NCBI GenBank assembly: GCA_029851415.1
Contig: CM056742.1
Location: 153,517,121-153,581,120, forward strand
Length of the DNA stretch: 64,000 bases
Direction: 5' to 3'
Source of the DNA: Eretmocerus hayati
Lineage: Eukaryota > Arthropoda > Insecta > Hymenoptera > Aphelinidae
Position numbers and translations under genes: made by a program. The notes beneath the pieces are model-generated. The model was not told the origin of the DNA, did no database searches, and was given only the letters and a program-made list of their open reading frames with translations. Every line of letters starts with the position of its first letter. Within the stretch, counting starts at the first letter, position 1. Of this stretch, positions 22,261 to 32,858 are shown piece after piece.

Positions 22261-23706
22261 ATAATTTCATTTTTCATATTTGAACATAGAAAATAAAACG
22301 AGACTTCAGGTAAGTTGGAATTGAGTGTTTTTACCTTACACCGACATTCTTCACTAGCGGGTTCCAAAATCAGCTTTTGTTATAACTCATCGCTTCAATT
22401 TTTCCATGTCTCACAACTTCACAAGTTCAACTCTGTGTTGAACTGTTAACATTCCGATCCACAGCTATTCTCAGTATTTTCTCGTGAATCGTCTCGAGAT
22501 TGTGATACGCGATCATTTTTCACCTAAAGAAATTCAGACTCTCTGACTAATTTATCTTCTATATGCTACTTTGAGAATACTTGAAAGATTGAGGCAAGGG
22601 CATGATTTATTTCCATTGAACGAAGGGAGAATGTGAAAGATAATAGGTGGCAAACTCTCGAAGCATCAAAATTTTTGTGTTATGGGATTTTCAATTAATC
22701 ACGTTGAGCAATTTAATATCCACAAACTTGCTGAAGAAATGGACTGATCCATCGTGTGATTTTGAATCTTTTTCGCGAAATTTACCCACTTCACATATTA
22801 ATTTGACATTCAACCCAAGCTTCAAAACTTATTATCAACAATTTTGGTTCCGTCTGTTCAAATTTTGTTGTTGTATTGCTCTGATACTCAAAATCAGGGC
22901 CAAGGTGATCTATGTAAGACGCGTATTTTTTCTGCACAGTCATAAGCTACGACAGTGGTGTTATACTAAGATCATTTTTTTGTCATGAGTTGAGTATCCA
23001 ACTTGCCTCCACATGATTTTTTCCTTTCAAACTCTGGCTTACTGATCTCGCGAATGAGTACTCATTTTGAGGGTGGAGGCGCTGGCGCTCCCTTTTTGTG
23101 TTATTTACTTTGCGAGGAATAAATAACAAAGTTAGTTAGGACCAATCCAAACGATTATTTGCGATGCTGAGAAATCTTGAAACTAGTGCCAGCATCCATC
23201 TGTTTAACCGATTTTGACGACTAATAACTCATTTGAAATGTGAGGCTTAAATAGTAAGTCCCAAGGCTTAAAAAAAGAGCTTTTCAAAGCGTGGTTGACT
23301 GTATGTACGAAAGTTTCTACCTTGTTGGCTAAAGAAGCCAACTTGCTTCTCGTGTACTTATCTCGTACATGTGTGCAGTGGGACTTTTTCTAATACTTCG
23401 GATGTGCATAAAATTTAGGCGATGATTTTGACTGACGATGAAGATCTAAATATGACTGCTGGACGATGAACACGATTCCTGCTTTCTATTGCCGGATTTC
23501 ACTATTTCAAGATTGGGCACTTGTTGGGTAGACTCTTACCTCGACTGTTTCGCAAACTCTAAAAAATCACTTTTTCGTAAATCTAAAACAAGTCGACACG
23601 ACTTAACAACGAGTTCAAATTAGGCAAATTGTAGTTCATTTGGAAGGTTTTTAAGATAGTCTTTGAAATAGGCTGAAAAAGAAAGAAGAGTATGACATCT
23701 CAAATA
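22261..23706. other. Intergenic DNA, no gene seen
   Basis: No recognised feature apart from the MITE-family end motif near 22990 and a short near-palindrome GGAGGCGCTGGCGCTCC near 23076. The plus-strand frame at 22647-22988 lacks any family resemblance. Confidence 0.4.
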
Positions 23707-23830
23707 TGGCAGCGCAGAGCGTCTCAAAAACTCATTCCTTTTTCAGATATTTCTCGTTTCGGCTCAATTGTTTCGGTGTTGGGATGATCCGAACAAGGAT
23801 TCTCTTCGTTTTCAATCGAACTTCCAAATG
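23707..23830 (-). repeat. Diverged inverted duplication, left copy
   Basis: The reverse complement aligns with 24001-24127 at roughly three quarters identity by eye, anchored by GGGATGATCC (23781-23790) against GGATCATCCC at 24040-24049. The shared frame reads SSIENEENPCSDHPN here and CSIENQGNCVLDHPN in the other copy, so the ancestor may have been coding. Confidence 0.5.
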
Positions 23831-24000
23831 TAAGGAGCTGACTCTTCCCCAAAAGTTGAAGGAGGTCGCCGTTGAAGGATAACTTGTTATCTCTCTAGAC
23901 TATCAAATGAAAATTCATCTCAGAGCTGATTAAGGAAGCATTTGTACAAATCGATGCAAGGTGAACCCCTCATTCTCAGAGGAAGAAATCAACGTTGTGC

Positions 24001-24127
24001 ATTTGAATGTTCCATTGAAAACCAAGGAAATTGCGTGTTGGATCATCCCAATATCTCAAAAATTGAGCTGGAGCGAGACTTTACTGGGAACAATGTGGTT
24101 TTCGGCCACTGTGCGGCAGCGCCACTG
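24001..24127 (+). repeat. Diverged inverted duplication, right copy
   Basis: Partner of 23707-23830 on the opposite strand. It is part of a 97-codon open frame (23942-24235) that starts with a non-ATG codon; the first ATG is at 23954. No known protein family is recognised. The frame probably derives from an old repeat. Confidence 0.5.
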
Positions 24128-24235
24128 AATAAATTGGTTGCAAAGAATCTAACTTCATTTGGCGGTTCGAGATATTCAATTACGGTGGATCAATCGGTGG
24201 TAAGTAGGACGGCGAAAAATGATTGGTGCGAGTGA

Positions 24236-27200
24236 TTGAGAGAGATGAATATCATCTCTGCTCTAATACATATCCAAGCACTTCCTTGGCCAAATCTTAA
24301 TTTTTTAGTGATTCCATCAATAGCATACTTTTGCACTTCACTACTTGAGTCATTACTCCACTCTTATGAATGCAAATTTTGGACATGAATTTCAACTAAC
24401 ACCATCAGTCACTCTTTCGTAGCAACTCAATAAAATTCAAGATTTTTGGAATCCCTTATATTTATTCGCATCACTTGTTTTGTAATCAGGCAGGTCCAGT
24501 TATTATAACGTGCGGAGGACTTTAAACAATAAGTTATATATTTTTAGTATATCGCTGAATAATTCAGGAAAAGAGTACGTATTACCCGACTTCATTTTTT
24601 ATCAATTGCGAATTTTTTTGAAAATTCCTATTAAATGTCTTTTCAAATCAAATCAATCGAAGAAGCTGAATTTTTGTGCAACTTGCACCAGAAAAATGTC
24701 CCAAACTTCAAATATTGCTGGTACTAAATTGGTTCCGATGATTATTCATTGGTTCATTGGTTCGTTTTTCGTTTTATTTCAATCTTCTTCGTCGACGCAG
24801 GATATTCTGGTTCAATTTTAGAAATAAACAAATCATTTCAATAAAGCGAGTTAATTTTCTAGTAGAAATGATAGAAATTCTTTGGCCAACAACTAGCCAA
24901 ATTGCATTGCTACTGGCTATAGATGGTCAGAAAAAATGGTAACATTTTTACAAGGGTTAAACGTAAAACAAAAATACGACACAAAAATATATTATCACAA
25001 AATGGTATGTACAACGATAGTTTGATCTCTCCTTGCACATAGAAATTGAATATCTCTTTCTGCGTCTCATGCTCGAATTTTCACCAATCCCTTGAAATCA
25101 ATAGACTTTTGAGTGGTTCAACTCAATATATAGTGCGACAAGGAAAGCGTCATTACACAGGTTTTCCTGCAAGTGATCAATGAGACATGAAATGAATTGA
25201 ACTCAAAATTTTGAATTGTAGAATGGAATTTGAATAATTCAGAAATTTTTCAACGCGAAACAAACGCAAAAAAGTATAATACGGAACGTGAAACGAAAAG
25301 AAACGAAACGAGGAAGCGATGGCGGAAAAGGGCACCTATGCTACTAACACAGAATTGCCGGGAGTAATAGATCATGCAGAACAACACAATTCGGAAGGAT
25401 AGTTCAGCAAAGGAACGAATAAGAGAATGAAAGAGGAGAGGGACCGAGTGAACCTCTGGAGCGTGCAATTTTCGGGCTGCTTATAAATCCCGGTCGGCAA
25501 TACCCGGAGCGTCAGTTTGAACCCAAGCCTCAACGAGCCGAGTTCCACACTCGGCCCCACCCACAATTATAACACCGCAACATACAATAATCGAACTTTT
25601 AATTCGGCAATAATATTGGGACTTGCCTTGAATACTTAAATTCTTGGCGGCAGAGAAGGCAGCAATCTGCTTTATCAAGAATTAACACGCGAGTGCATAT
25701 CGGATCGTTGTCTACTGTTGCACACAAGTTTATATATTATAGTGCGTGAGACCCGGTGTGTGGCACCACCGGTTAAACCGGCAACACCACTCTGAAATTG
25801 CAGCAGATCGAGAATCGGTACAAAATTCATATTGGTGATGATAAGGAAATCTCTTGACGGAAATAACTGATGGTGTGTTGGTGATTTTGTGAAGACGAGA
25901 AGAAGAAAAGAGCGGGCGGGTGAGTCAGTAGTTTGAACCGCGCCTAGTCAGACGTACACATATCAAAAAAACCATCATGGCGTATACTTAATGCCTTTAG
26001 CAAACGATGCTTCGAATATTTTGTGTGTTCCCTATTGTTCATGAATAGAAATATTTTATCCTAGATGTCTTAGGTTGTGTGATGATCATATTGTGATTTC
26101 AAAGGGTTTGCATGGGAGAAGTGTAATTTAAATGCGTGAATTTTTTAAACATTTTTGAGATTATGAATGCGAAAATTTTATTGTTTGGTGGACCAATTCA
26201 AAATGACACAATTGACAATTTAGTTATACATATGTATGCTATCGTGCGCATTCGATTGAAACAAACATGAATTTTTACCGACAAAAGGGCTGTTGGGTTT
26301 CTTGGATCGATTTAATTATGTGCTTACATGGCGGACGCAAGCGTTACGTAAGACGAAAGGTTCCTGGAGACTAATATTGCCGCGAAGACTCTATTACGTT
26401 GCAAGACTCTGTTTCTGTTCTACTTAGCCAACATTCCCGAAATGTAAATTTGAACTTTACCGCGTTTAAAACATTTCTAAGATTTGAAAAACGCGCCAAA
26501 ATAAGCAACGTGCAAGTGCAAAACATTTTACTACATTATCAACCGTCATATAAGTTGAGCAAAATTTATAAATATATAGAAATTGACCTAATGACAATTT
26601 TTTCAAATTCATTTTGTTGATCATACAATCGATCTATCAGAACTGTATGGAATGTCACGGAATAAAATTTAGCTGTGCCGCATCACGGATTTAATAATAA
26701 ATTTTGAGCTTTTCTTATCATCACGTCATTGAGTTTTAAATGGTGTATAAAATGATAAGCTTTGTAAATTTGATCCTCGTGGTCGCGTATCAATGAAAAA
26801 ACGTACTAGCTTACAAATTCGTCATCATTCATTCCAAATGGCTTTGTACAGCTGAATTAAATTCCAACGTTATCAGTATAAGCACAATAATTCTTGGCCC
26901 GCATCAAATTTATCGGTTTAACACCGCGCGTTATTTGGCTATTACATATATACAAGAAAAGTATGATATATAGTATATGGAAAGCTTTAATAGTTGCTCA
27001 ATTTTGGAATCACCTAATGTCTCATCATTGATCGATCACGAAGGTCAAACATCAAATTTGCAAAGTTTCACGAGAACTTGGAATGTTTGAAATTCATTTC
27101 AGTAAAACACGCTATTATCCATCATAGTATATGTACCGATCGATGACGCCTCTCGCTGCGATGATGAAATAGGTACTCAATATATTGAACGTTAAAAATA

Positions 27201-28348
27201 AGGAACAAGATATACATTGTACTGTGCGCCGAATATCTCACTCACTCAGTTTGGGTGGTTTACCTCGGACAGGACCTGCAGTGTATGTTGGGCACTTTGG
27301 TTTCGAAAAAAAGTGTCGAACATATAGCGAGGTGTACATTATACACTGACATGCAAACTCATCACGACGTCTAATCACCCAATAGATAAATCTAAATATC
27401 CGTAAGATTCACACTAATTTATTGACATATTATTTGAAATGTCCAACTTTGAAAAGACTTTATACATTGAAATACGCCTATTACTGGTTTCCCTGTAAGG
27501 GATACAACTCAACGAAGGGTCGAACATACAGAGAACACATTTTCAATAAAGTAAATGTTCCAATGTAACTTTTTTCGATTTCGATGAAAAGAGTACAACT
27601 CGAGGAAATGTCCAACAAGAGGGGTGTCCAACTCGACAGGTTCTACTGTACACACATATTTATATATTGGTTTCCAGTCTTCGTACGCCTCCACAACACT
27701 TTTACTCTATGGGAAATCCCAAAATATACTTACTCGTTCCATTCATGCGGGAACCCTTCATGCATTACACTTATTTATCCAAATTCTTTATCAGTCGTGG
27801 AAAATAAACGAAATGAAAAATAATCAAATCTGTGGAAGGATCGACAACGACTAACTAAACCAGAGTCAAGATGTCGAGTCATTTCTGTAATAGAATTCTC
27901 GGCTGAGAATTCAACTAAATAATCTAGATACCAACTGGCCATCATACCATTAAAGAGAAGAAGGAAGAAAAAAAGGAAGAAGGAGTAGGAGGAGGAGAAG
28001 GAGGTGGGGTATATGACCACGAAAGACCGTAGCTAATCTCATCGCTAAACAGCGGCTCGATCCGCAGACTAAAAAGCTGCATGCAGCTCTCTGCAGCTAC
28101 TTCGGTGCAGACGAGATCAGTAGTGCTTGCGGAACTCTCGGGAGATCACATGCACCAAGCTGTACATACATACATTTCAAATCGTATAGTGCATGCCACA
28201 GACGAAATGAACCAACACGTGTATTAAAAAAAAAAAAAAAAGTTTAAGTGATGCAGGAATAGTTGTGGTTATTGGAAATTTTGTATGAGTTGTTTGAGTG
28301 TTTAGTACACCTGCATAAAAAGCGATGTATTGTGAACGAAAGATAATA
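24236..28348. other. Intergenic DNA with one candidate promoter region
   Basis: No confident gene. A CpG-richer island at about 25240-25960 contains TATATATT (25731-25738) and, about 160 bases beyond the expected start, a consensus donor GTGAGT at 25920. This is compatible with a non-coding first exon (about 25762-25919, plus strand) whose partner I cannot find. 27952-28009 is an almost pure purine tract (GAA/GGA-rich). 28075-28088 is the perfect palindrome AGCTGCATGCAGCT. The rest is AT-rich without recognisable features. Confidence 0.4.
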
Positions 28349-28477
28349 ATGGCCTCGGAGTCAATGACACCACAAAATTTTTGGGCTACAGCTGCTGCTG
28401 GAAGCAAACCATCAGAATCAACATTGTCACCTGATGCATCGCCATCATCAGAGTCTTGCACAAGCCGTGAACAATAG
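28349..28477 (+). CDS. Candidate small ORF or first coding exon, unrecognised
   Basis: An ATG in good context (AATAATGG) at 28349, directly after an in-frame stop, opens 42 codons beginning MASESMTPQNFWATAAAGSK and rich in Ser, Pro, Glu and Thr. Codon choice is not AT-biased like the flanks. It may be a complete micro-ORF. It may instead be the start of a protein whose exon ends at a weak donor (GTGAAC, 28468) and whose next exon is far away. No downstream partner was found. The longer minus-strand frame over the same bases (28506-28177) looks less protein-like. Confidence 0.3.
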   Translation: MASESMTPQNFWATAAAGSKPSESTLSPDASPSSESCTSREQ

Positions 28478-30278
28478 CCTCGACCACAATATAGGTACTT
28501 ACTCACTTACATACAAATTCAGACTTACCGATTGCGACCGACCTTCGATCACATTCAAAAAATTTATTGTCCATCCGTTAAAACATTGGATACTGTCTGA
28601 TTTTGATATAGTTAAATTCAGTATTGCTGTCTCAAAGTTCATGAATTGCCAAAAAAATTCTATAATAGATATTCTATTCCGTATGTGCGTAATGCTTTAT
28701 GATCGCAAAAGTGAATTTTACAATCTATAGTATGATCACAGGGCCAAAAGTACCGTTCTTTATGATGAAAACAGATTCGAATCGAAGTTTCACCGCGATG
28801 ATTCTTAGAAATCACAATCAATAACCATCGTACTGAGCGTCAATCGACCGTAACTCGATCCAAAATAATTGAAACACACGGTGAAGAGCTCTTGATGATC
28901 ATGATATTATACAGTTCATTACTTTTTCAATCTCACTTGTATGATTTATCGTCAAATGACATTTTGAGTAGGTACTTTGGTTAGAGTCAATCAGGGCTGA
29001 ACGTAAACTCAATTAGAAACGTGATAAGAAAGCTACAAGAGAATTCGAATAGTGATAGGAATTTTGTAGCTTCATTCGTAATGTGGAACTTTGATAATAA
29101 AATCTATGGTATTTTCGGAATGCAATACTTGACAATTGATAGAGACAATTCATTTGCAGATATGTGATTATTTTGAGCGCGCCTTGAGTAATTTTTGGAA
29201 AAAGCCAATCCAAATATAACTGTTCAATGGCAAATTTTATACCCCAATTCGATCCAAAATAACTCAGCGAGTCAATACCAAATAGAAGTTCTAACTCAAA
29301 CAAATCCGACACTGTTGCATGTTGTTCACCTCTCTGCCTTACCTCATAATATAATATGATACTTGAAAGACGCGTTTTTCCCCAAGTTTTGAGCCACACG
29401 TTTCGGCAGATGATGGTGGAGTTTCCCACATTCGTCCCAACTCACCTCATCGCTCACACAAAACGTAATAAGCAACAACGCGTTATCAGAATAAGGTATA
29501 TTTTAACCACGATTTCACTCTTGCTCAAACATTGAAAACGTTATGCAGGTGAAATCTTAACCGACTTGAAAGTCATATGACAAGTGACACTTTCAAAATT
29601 GGTGATTGAATATCAATATAATTAACATCAATTGAGTGAAAAAAAAATATCTTCGGACCAACTTGATTAACCGATAGTAAAATCGATGTAATTACCTCCT
29701 ATTACCCATAAATCGTTGTGAATTCAAATGAATTGCTAAGTATGCAGATTAGTTACACGAAAGAATGAAAGAAAAAAAAGAGAAGGAAAAAATGTGCATT
29801 CCATTCAATAATATCATTTCTTACGTAAAATTTTGCGTACGCCATGGCAGCAGCAGGGTAGTATCTCTGTCTCGTGTGCGATAATTCAGCGACGCGTGTA
29901 ACGTCACTGGGTTAATAAAGTATCAGCAAAGCATAAGTATTAGCTCACACTTTCGAGTGAGCTTGTGGCCGATCTTTATGCGTGAAAATCACGGTGAGAA
30001 TGCGTTGCATCCTCGACGATAATAGCTGAAAATAAACTTTCATTAATTTCGTGGACAGTAAAAAGCAAAAATTGCGCACGACCCGCGAAAAAAAACATCG
30101 ATGAACCATGTTACCAGATGATTCTCAATTCAAGAATTTCCTAGTCTGAATAAAACCGATCGAGACCGAATGCGGGGGTGGTCCAGCGGCCCCTGCATGT
30201 ATCACGTATCACGTGATCATCATCTGAGTCCAAGTCCAAGAGAGCAATAGCCTCGCTAAACGAATATAAATTCGTGCA
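28478..30278. other. Intergenic DNA, no confident gene
   Basis: No recognised gene. On the minus strand an ATG at 29431 opens 29 codons (MWETPPSSAETCGSKLGEKR start) up to a good donor GTAAGG at 29342, but no continuation was found. A TCACGTGA E-box-like palindrome lies at 30210-30217. Everything else is AT-rich with no visible pattern. Confidence 0.35.
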
Positions 30279-30480
30279 TCAACTATTAGATATATTATAG
30301 TCGGCATGATTCATGTAAGCTCTATCATTGGTCATAAGATGCTGACGGACAACAATATTACGATCAGCCGCATTTTTAGATAATACTTGGCAATGGACAT
30401 CAACATGCGGAGGCGTTGACTCAACTTGGTGCAAGGACGTAATCCAAATGTATACAGTTGCGTCAAAAACACCAGCACAA
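30279..30480 (-). pseudogene. Possible coding remnant interrupted by the LINE insertion
   Basis: If the retrotransposon and one copy of its target duplication are removed, a minus-strand frame starts just right of the LINE (KIERREV, near 36914) and runs on through CAGVFDATVYIWITSLHQVE to a stop at about 30279, roughly 75 codons in all. CAGVFDATVYIW resembles the strand-and-Trp pattern of a WD repeat, but one such motif is weak support. A possible acceptor AG precedes the right-hand part. It may be a lost exon, an old retrocopy or chance. Confidence 0.25.
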
Positions 30481-30494
30481 ACCTCACGTCTTTC
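30481..30494 (+). repeat. Target-site duplication of the LINE, left copy
   Basis: ACCTCACGTCTTTC is repeated exactly at 36901-36914, at the two edges of the retrotransposon. Confidence 0.85.
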
Positions 30495-30781
30495 GAGTTT
30501 GGATGAGCGCATGGTCGCATCAACATCTTTCCGCTAGTTCGCACACAAAATACGTGTATTAATGTTACTCAAAAAATTATTGGACCAATGATAAACTAAC
30601 ATTAAGTTAAATGACGCCCTAGACTTCCTAGGAAGACTTTTGTTTAGTCAGATTGTTAAAAATACTAAATTATATTTTAATCTAGAGTTAATTGACTCAG
30701 TCTCTAACCTAGAATAGAGCGCCGTTCGGAGCAAAATCCCGCGCACGACCGTTGAAGGTCGTGCGAGGATTTCAAGCTTTC

Positions 30782-32725
30782 ATGTTTCAAAATGATGACA
30801 GTATGAATAATATTTATGACCATGTGGATTTTGAAAAATTGGGCTACAACCCCTCCTCAATCGAAAATCAGATGATTCTCAACAGCCAAAACAACAGAAA
30901 ATCTCTAATCGAGTTTAGAATGGATTCAACAAAAGGCAACAAAGCTATTTCAGGAATTCCTTTGAAAATAAAAATTCAGAGCCAAAATCAAAATGATGAA
31001 TACATGGAAACAGAGGAGTGCATGGATGAAATCCGCAGTTCCCAAGGTGCTACTAAGAAATTAAATAAAAGATCAGCTGATCAATCAGATGAAAAAGAGA
31101 AAATCAAACCCAACAAGCGACAACAAACTGAAGCTAATAGCAATGAGATGTGTGACCTATCGAATGTCACATCAAGTGAAATCAACCAAAGTGACAGCAC
31201 TCAAAGCGCTGAACAGGTAAAGGAAATTACTGGAGGTAACACCTCAAACTGCCCAACCAATGGTCTGCCTACTGCTAACAAAAAAGAGGAGCCCTATTCT
31301 GATCAAGATGCAAACAAAAATGAAACAAGTAAGTACAAGGAATTTGGTAAAGAGGACAATGGACCATTCATTATGTTCCTACAGAGAGTTGATAACAAAC
31401 CTGAAAGAATCAATGCGCTGTTAGTGAATAGATTTCTAATAAACAAATTTGATAACAGTGAAGTATTTGATGAATGCAAGCCTATAGCTAAAAATAAAGT
31501 ACGTATCAAGGTTTTTAGTAAAAAAGTTGCTAATGAAATACTGAAACTACCTGAATGGAAAAACCAAGGGATGGAAATATTCATTCCCAACCACCTCATG
31601 GAAAGACAGGGGGTAATAAAAGTTCCTACAGACCTAACTGAAGAAGAAATAATGAAAAATCTTGAAGCTAACCATCCCATCTTTGGACCGGTCAAGGTAA
31701 CAAAAGTAAGAAGATTTTTTACTAGAAAAGTGAACAGAGAAACCAAGCAAAGAGAAAAAATCCCCACTCTATCAGTACAAATCACCTTTAAAGGGCAAGA
31801 GTTGCCTCACAGAGTTGCGCTATACAAAGTGACACAAAAAGTTGAACTGTACTACCCACAAGTAAGGCAATGTTATCGCTGTCTTAATTTTGGGCACTTG
31901 AAATATAACTGCAAATCGTCGCAGGAACTTTGCCACAGCTGTGGTTCTGCCCACCCTATTGATGAATGCAATAGAAAAGACATGCATCCAATATGCAAAA
32001 ACTGTAAAGGCAATCATGTAGCAACAGATAGAAGGTGTGAAGTCTGGCAGAAACAACAAGACATTAGAAACTTGGCTACAGAAAGAAACATTTCACTAGC
32101 TGAAGCTAAAAAGTTGAGATGGGAGCAAAAAAAGAATGAATATAATAGTGTAGAATTTCCTACTCTGTCTCAAGAAGTTGGGGAACTGCCGTATAGTCAA
32201 CCAACTCCTGCTTCTGTAAATGCACATGTCTCCTACGCCAAAGCATCTAAGCAGCAGCAAAGTAAAGCTACCAGTCGTCCTAGACTAGGACAATATCATC
32301 AACCCAGAGGCAATGAAACACAAACAGTAGCTAACGCCGCAAATCTCAGACTACAGAAGCAAAGAGAGGCTGAAAAGCTCAATGTTCAAAAACTGAGACA
32401 ACAGCATCAAGAACTTCTACTCTCCCCGAATGGACATCTGCCTCCATTCAAATCTCTTTCACTCACACAACTGAACTCTAAAACAGATTCTAGCCTCAAG
32501 GCCCCTAATATAGATAACAATGAAGTTGAGACGAATATTCAAATTGTGAAAGAAGTTTTGCTCCAGAAAATGACACTGGAAGATGCCTTATATGCTCTTC
32601 AAGTTCTATCGCTACAGGATCATTCCGCAACACAACATCAGAACAGACTAGGGGTGAGTCTTCTTCCCTCAACAGAAGATAATCCTCATCTCAAGGTCGC
32701 AATGGCTGAGCTCTTAGTATCCTAA
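30782..32725 (+). CDS. LINE ORF1, gag-like nucleic-acid-binding protein
   Basis: 647 residues from the first ATG (MFQNDDSMNNIYDHVDFEKL). The frame is open a further ten codons upstream from a TTG, which I do not take as the start. The N-terminal half is Lys/Gln/Asn/Ser-rich and probably disordered. Around residues 200-360 lies a region like the pre-zinc-knuckle domain of insect LINE gag proteins (PIAKNKVRIKVFSKK, then TLSVQITFKGQELPHRVALY). Three zinc knuckles follow: C364-x2-C367-x4-H372-x4-C377, C384-x2-C387-x3-H391-x4-C396 and C405-x2-C408-x3-H412-x6-C419. The tail is Gln-rich. The protein is expected to bind element RNA and form the ribonucleoprotein particle that carries ORF2 protein. 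No frameshift or stop is seen. Confidence 0.9.
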   Translation: MFQNDDSMNNIYDHVDFEKLGYNPSSIENQMILNSQNNRKSLIEFRMDSTKGNKAISGIPLKIKIQSQNQNDEYMETEECMDEIRSSQGATKKLNKRSADQSDEKEKIKPNKRQQTEANSNEMCDLSNVTSSEINQSDSTQSAEQVKEITGGNTSNCPTNGLPTANKKEEPYSDQDANKNETSKYKEFGKEDNGPFIMFLQRVDNKPERINALLVNRFLINKFDNSEVFDECKPIAKNKVRIKVFSKKVANEILKLPEWKNQGMEIFIPNHLMERQGVIKVPTDLTEEEIMKNLEANHPIFGPVKVTKVRRFFTRKVNRETKQREKIPTLSVQITFKGQELPHRVALYKVTQKVELYYPQVRQCYRCLNFGHLKYNCKSSQELCHSCGSAHPIDECNRKDMHPICKNCKGNHVATDRRCEVWQKQQDIRNLATERNISLAEAKKLRWEQKKNEYNSVEFPTLSQEVGELPYSQPTPASVNAHVSYAKASKQQQSKATSRPRLGQYHQPRGNETQTVANAANLRLQKQREAEKLNVQKLRQQHQELLLSPNGHLPPFKSLSLTQLNSKTDSSLKAPNIDNNEVETNIQIVKEVLLQKMTLEDALYALQVLSLQDHSATQHQNRLGVSLLPSTEDNPHLKVAMAELLVS

Positions 32726-32858
32726 AGGGTGCTAGGAAAAAGGGAAAAAACAGAAAAAAAAAACAAAAAAAAACAAAAAAAAAAAAAAACTAAAAAAAAA
32801 AACAACACAAAAAAAAACAACAAACAAAAAAAGCACAAAAGAAGGAAAATTTCCAACT
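32726..32858 (+). repeat. A-rich linker between LINE ORF1 and ORF2
   Basis: 133 bases of which most of 32741-32845 is runs of A broken by single C, T or G. It separates the two ORFs, which are in different frames. It may bear on how ORF2 is translated, but no overlapping stop-start is present here. Confidence 0.7.

Noticed and set aside
22647..22988. 113-codon plus-strand frame
   Set aside because: Chance-like Phe/Ile/Lys/Leu composition, no motif and no splice partners.
27952..28009. Purine-rich GAA/GGA tract considered as a LINE tail or triplex element
   Set aside because: No element body or duplication was found next to it. Treated as simple sequence.
15727..30480. tRNA genes
   Set aside because: I looked for the B-box GGTTCGAATCC and for acceptor-stem symmetry. 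The few GTTCGA words (for example near 20678 and 24165) have no matching A-box or stem.
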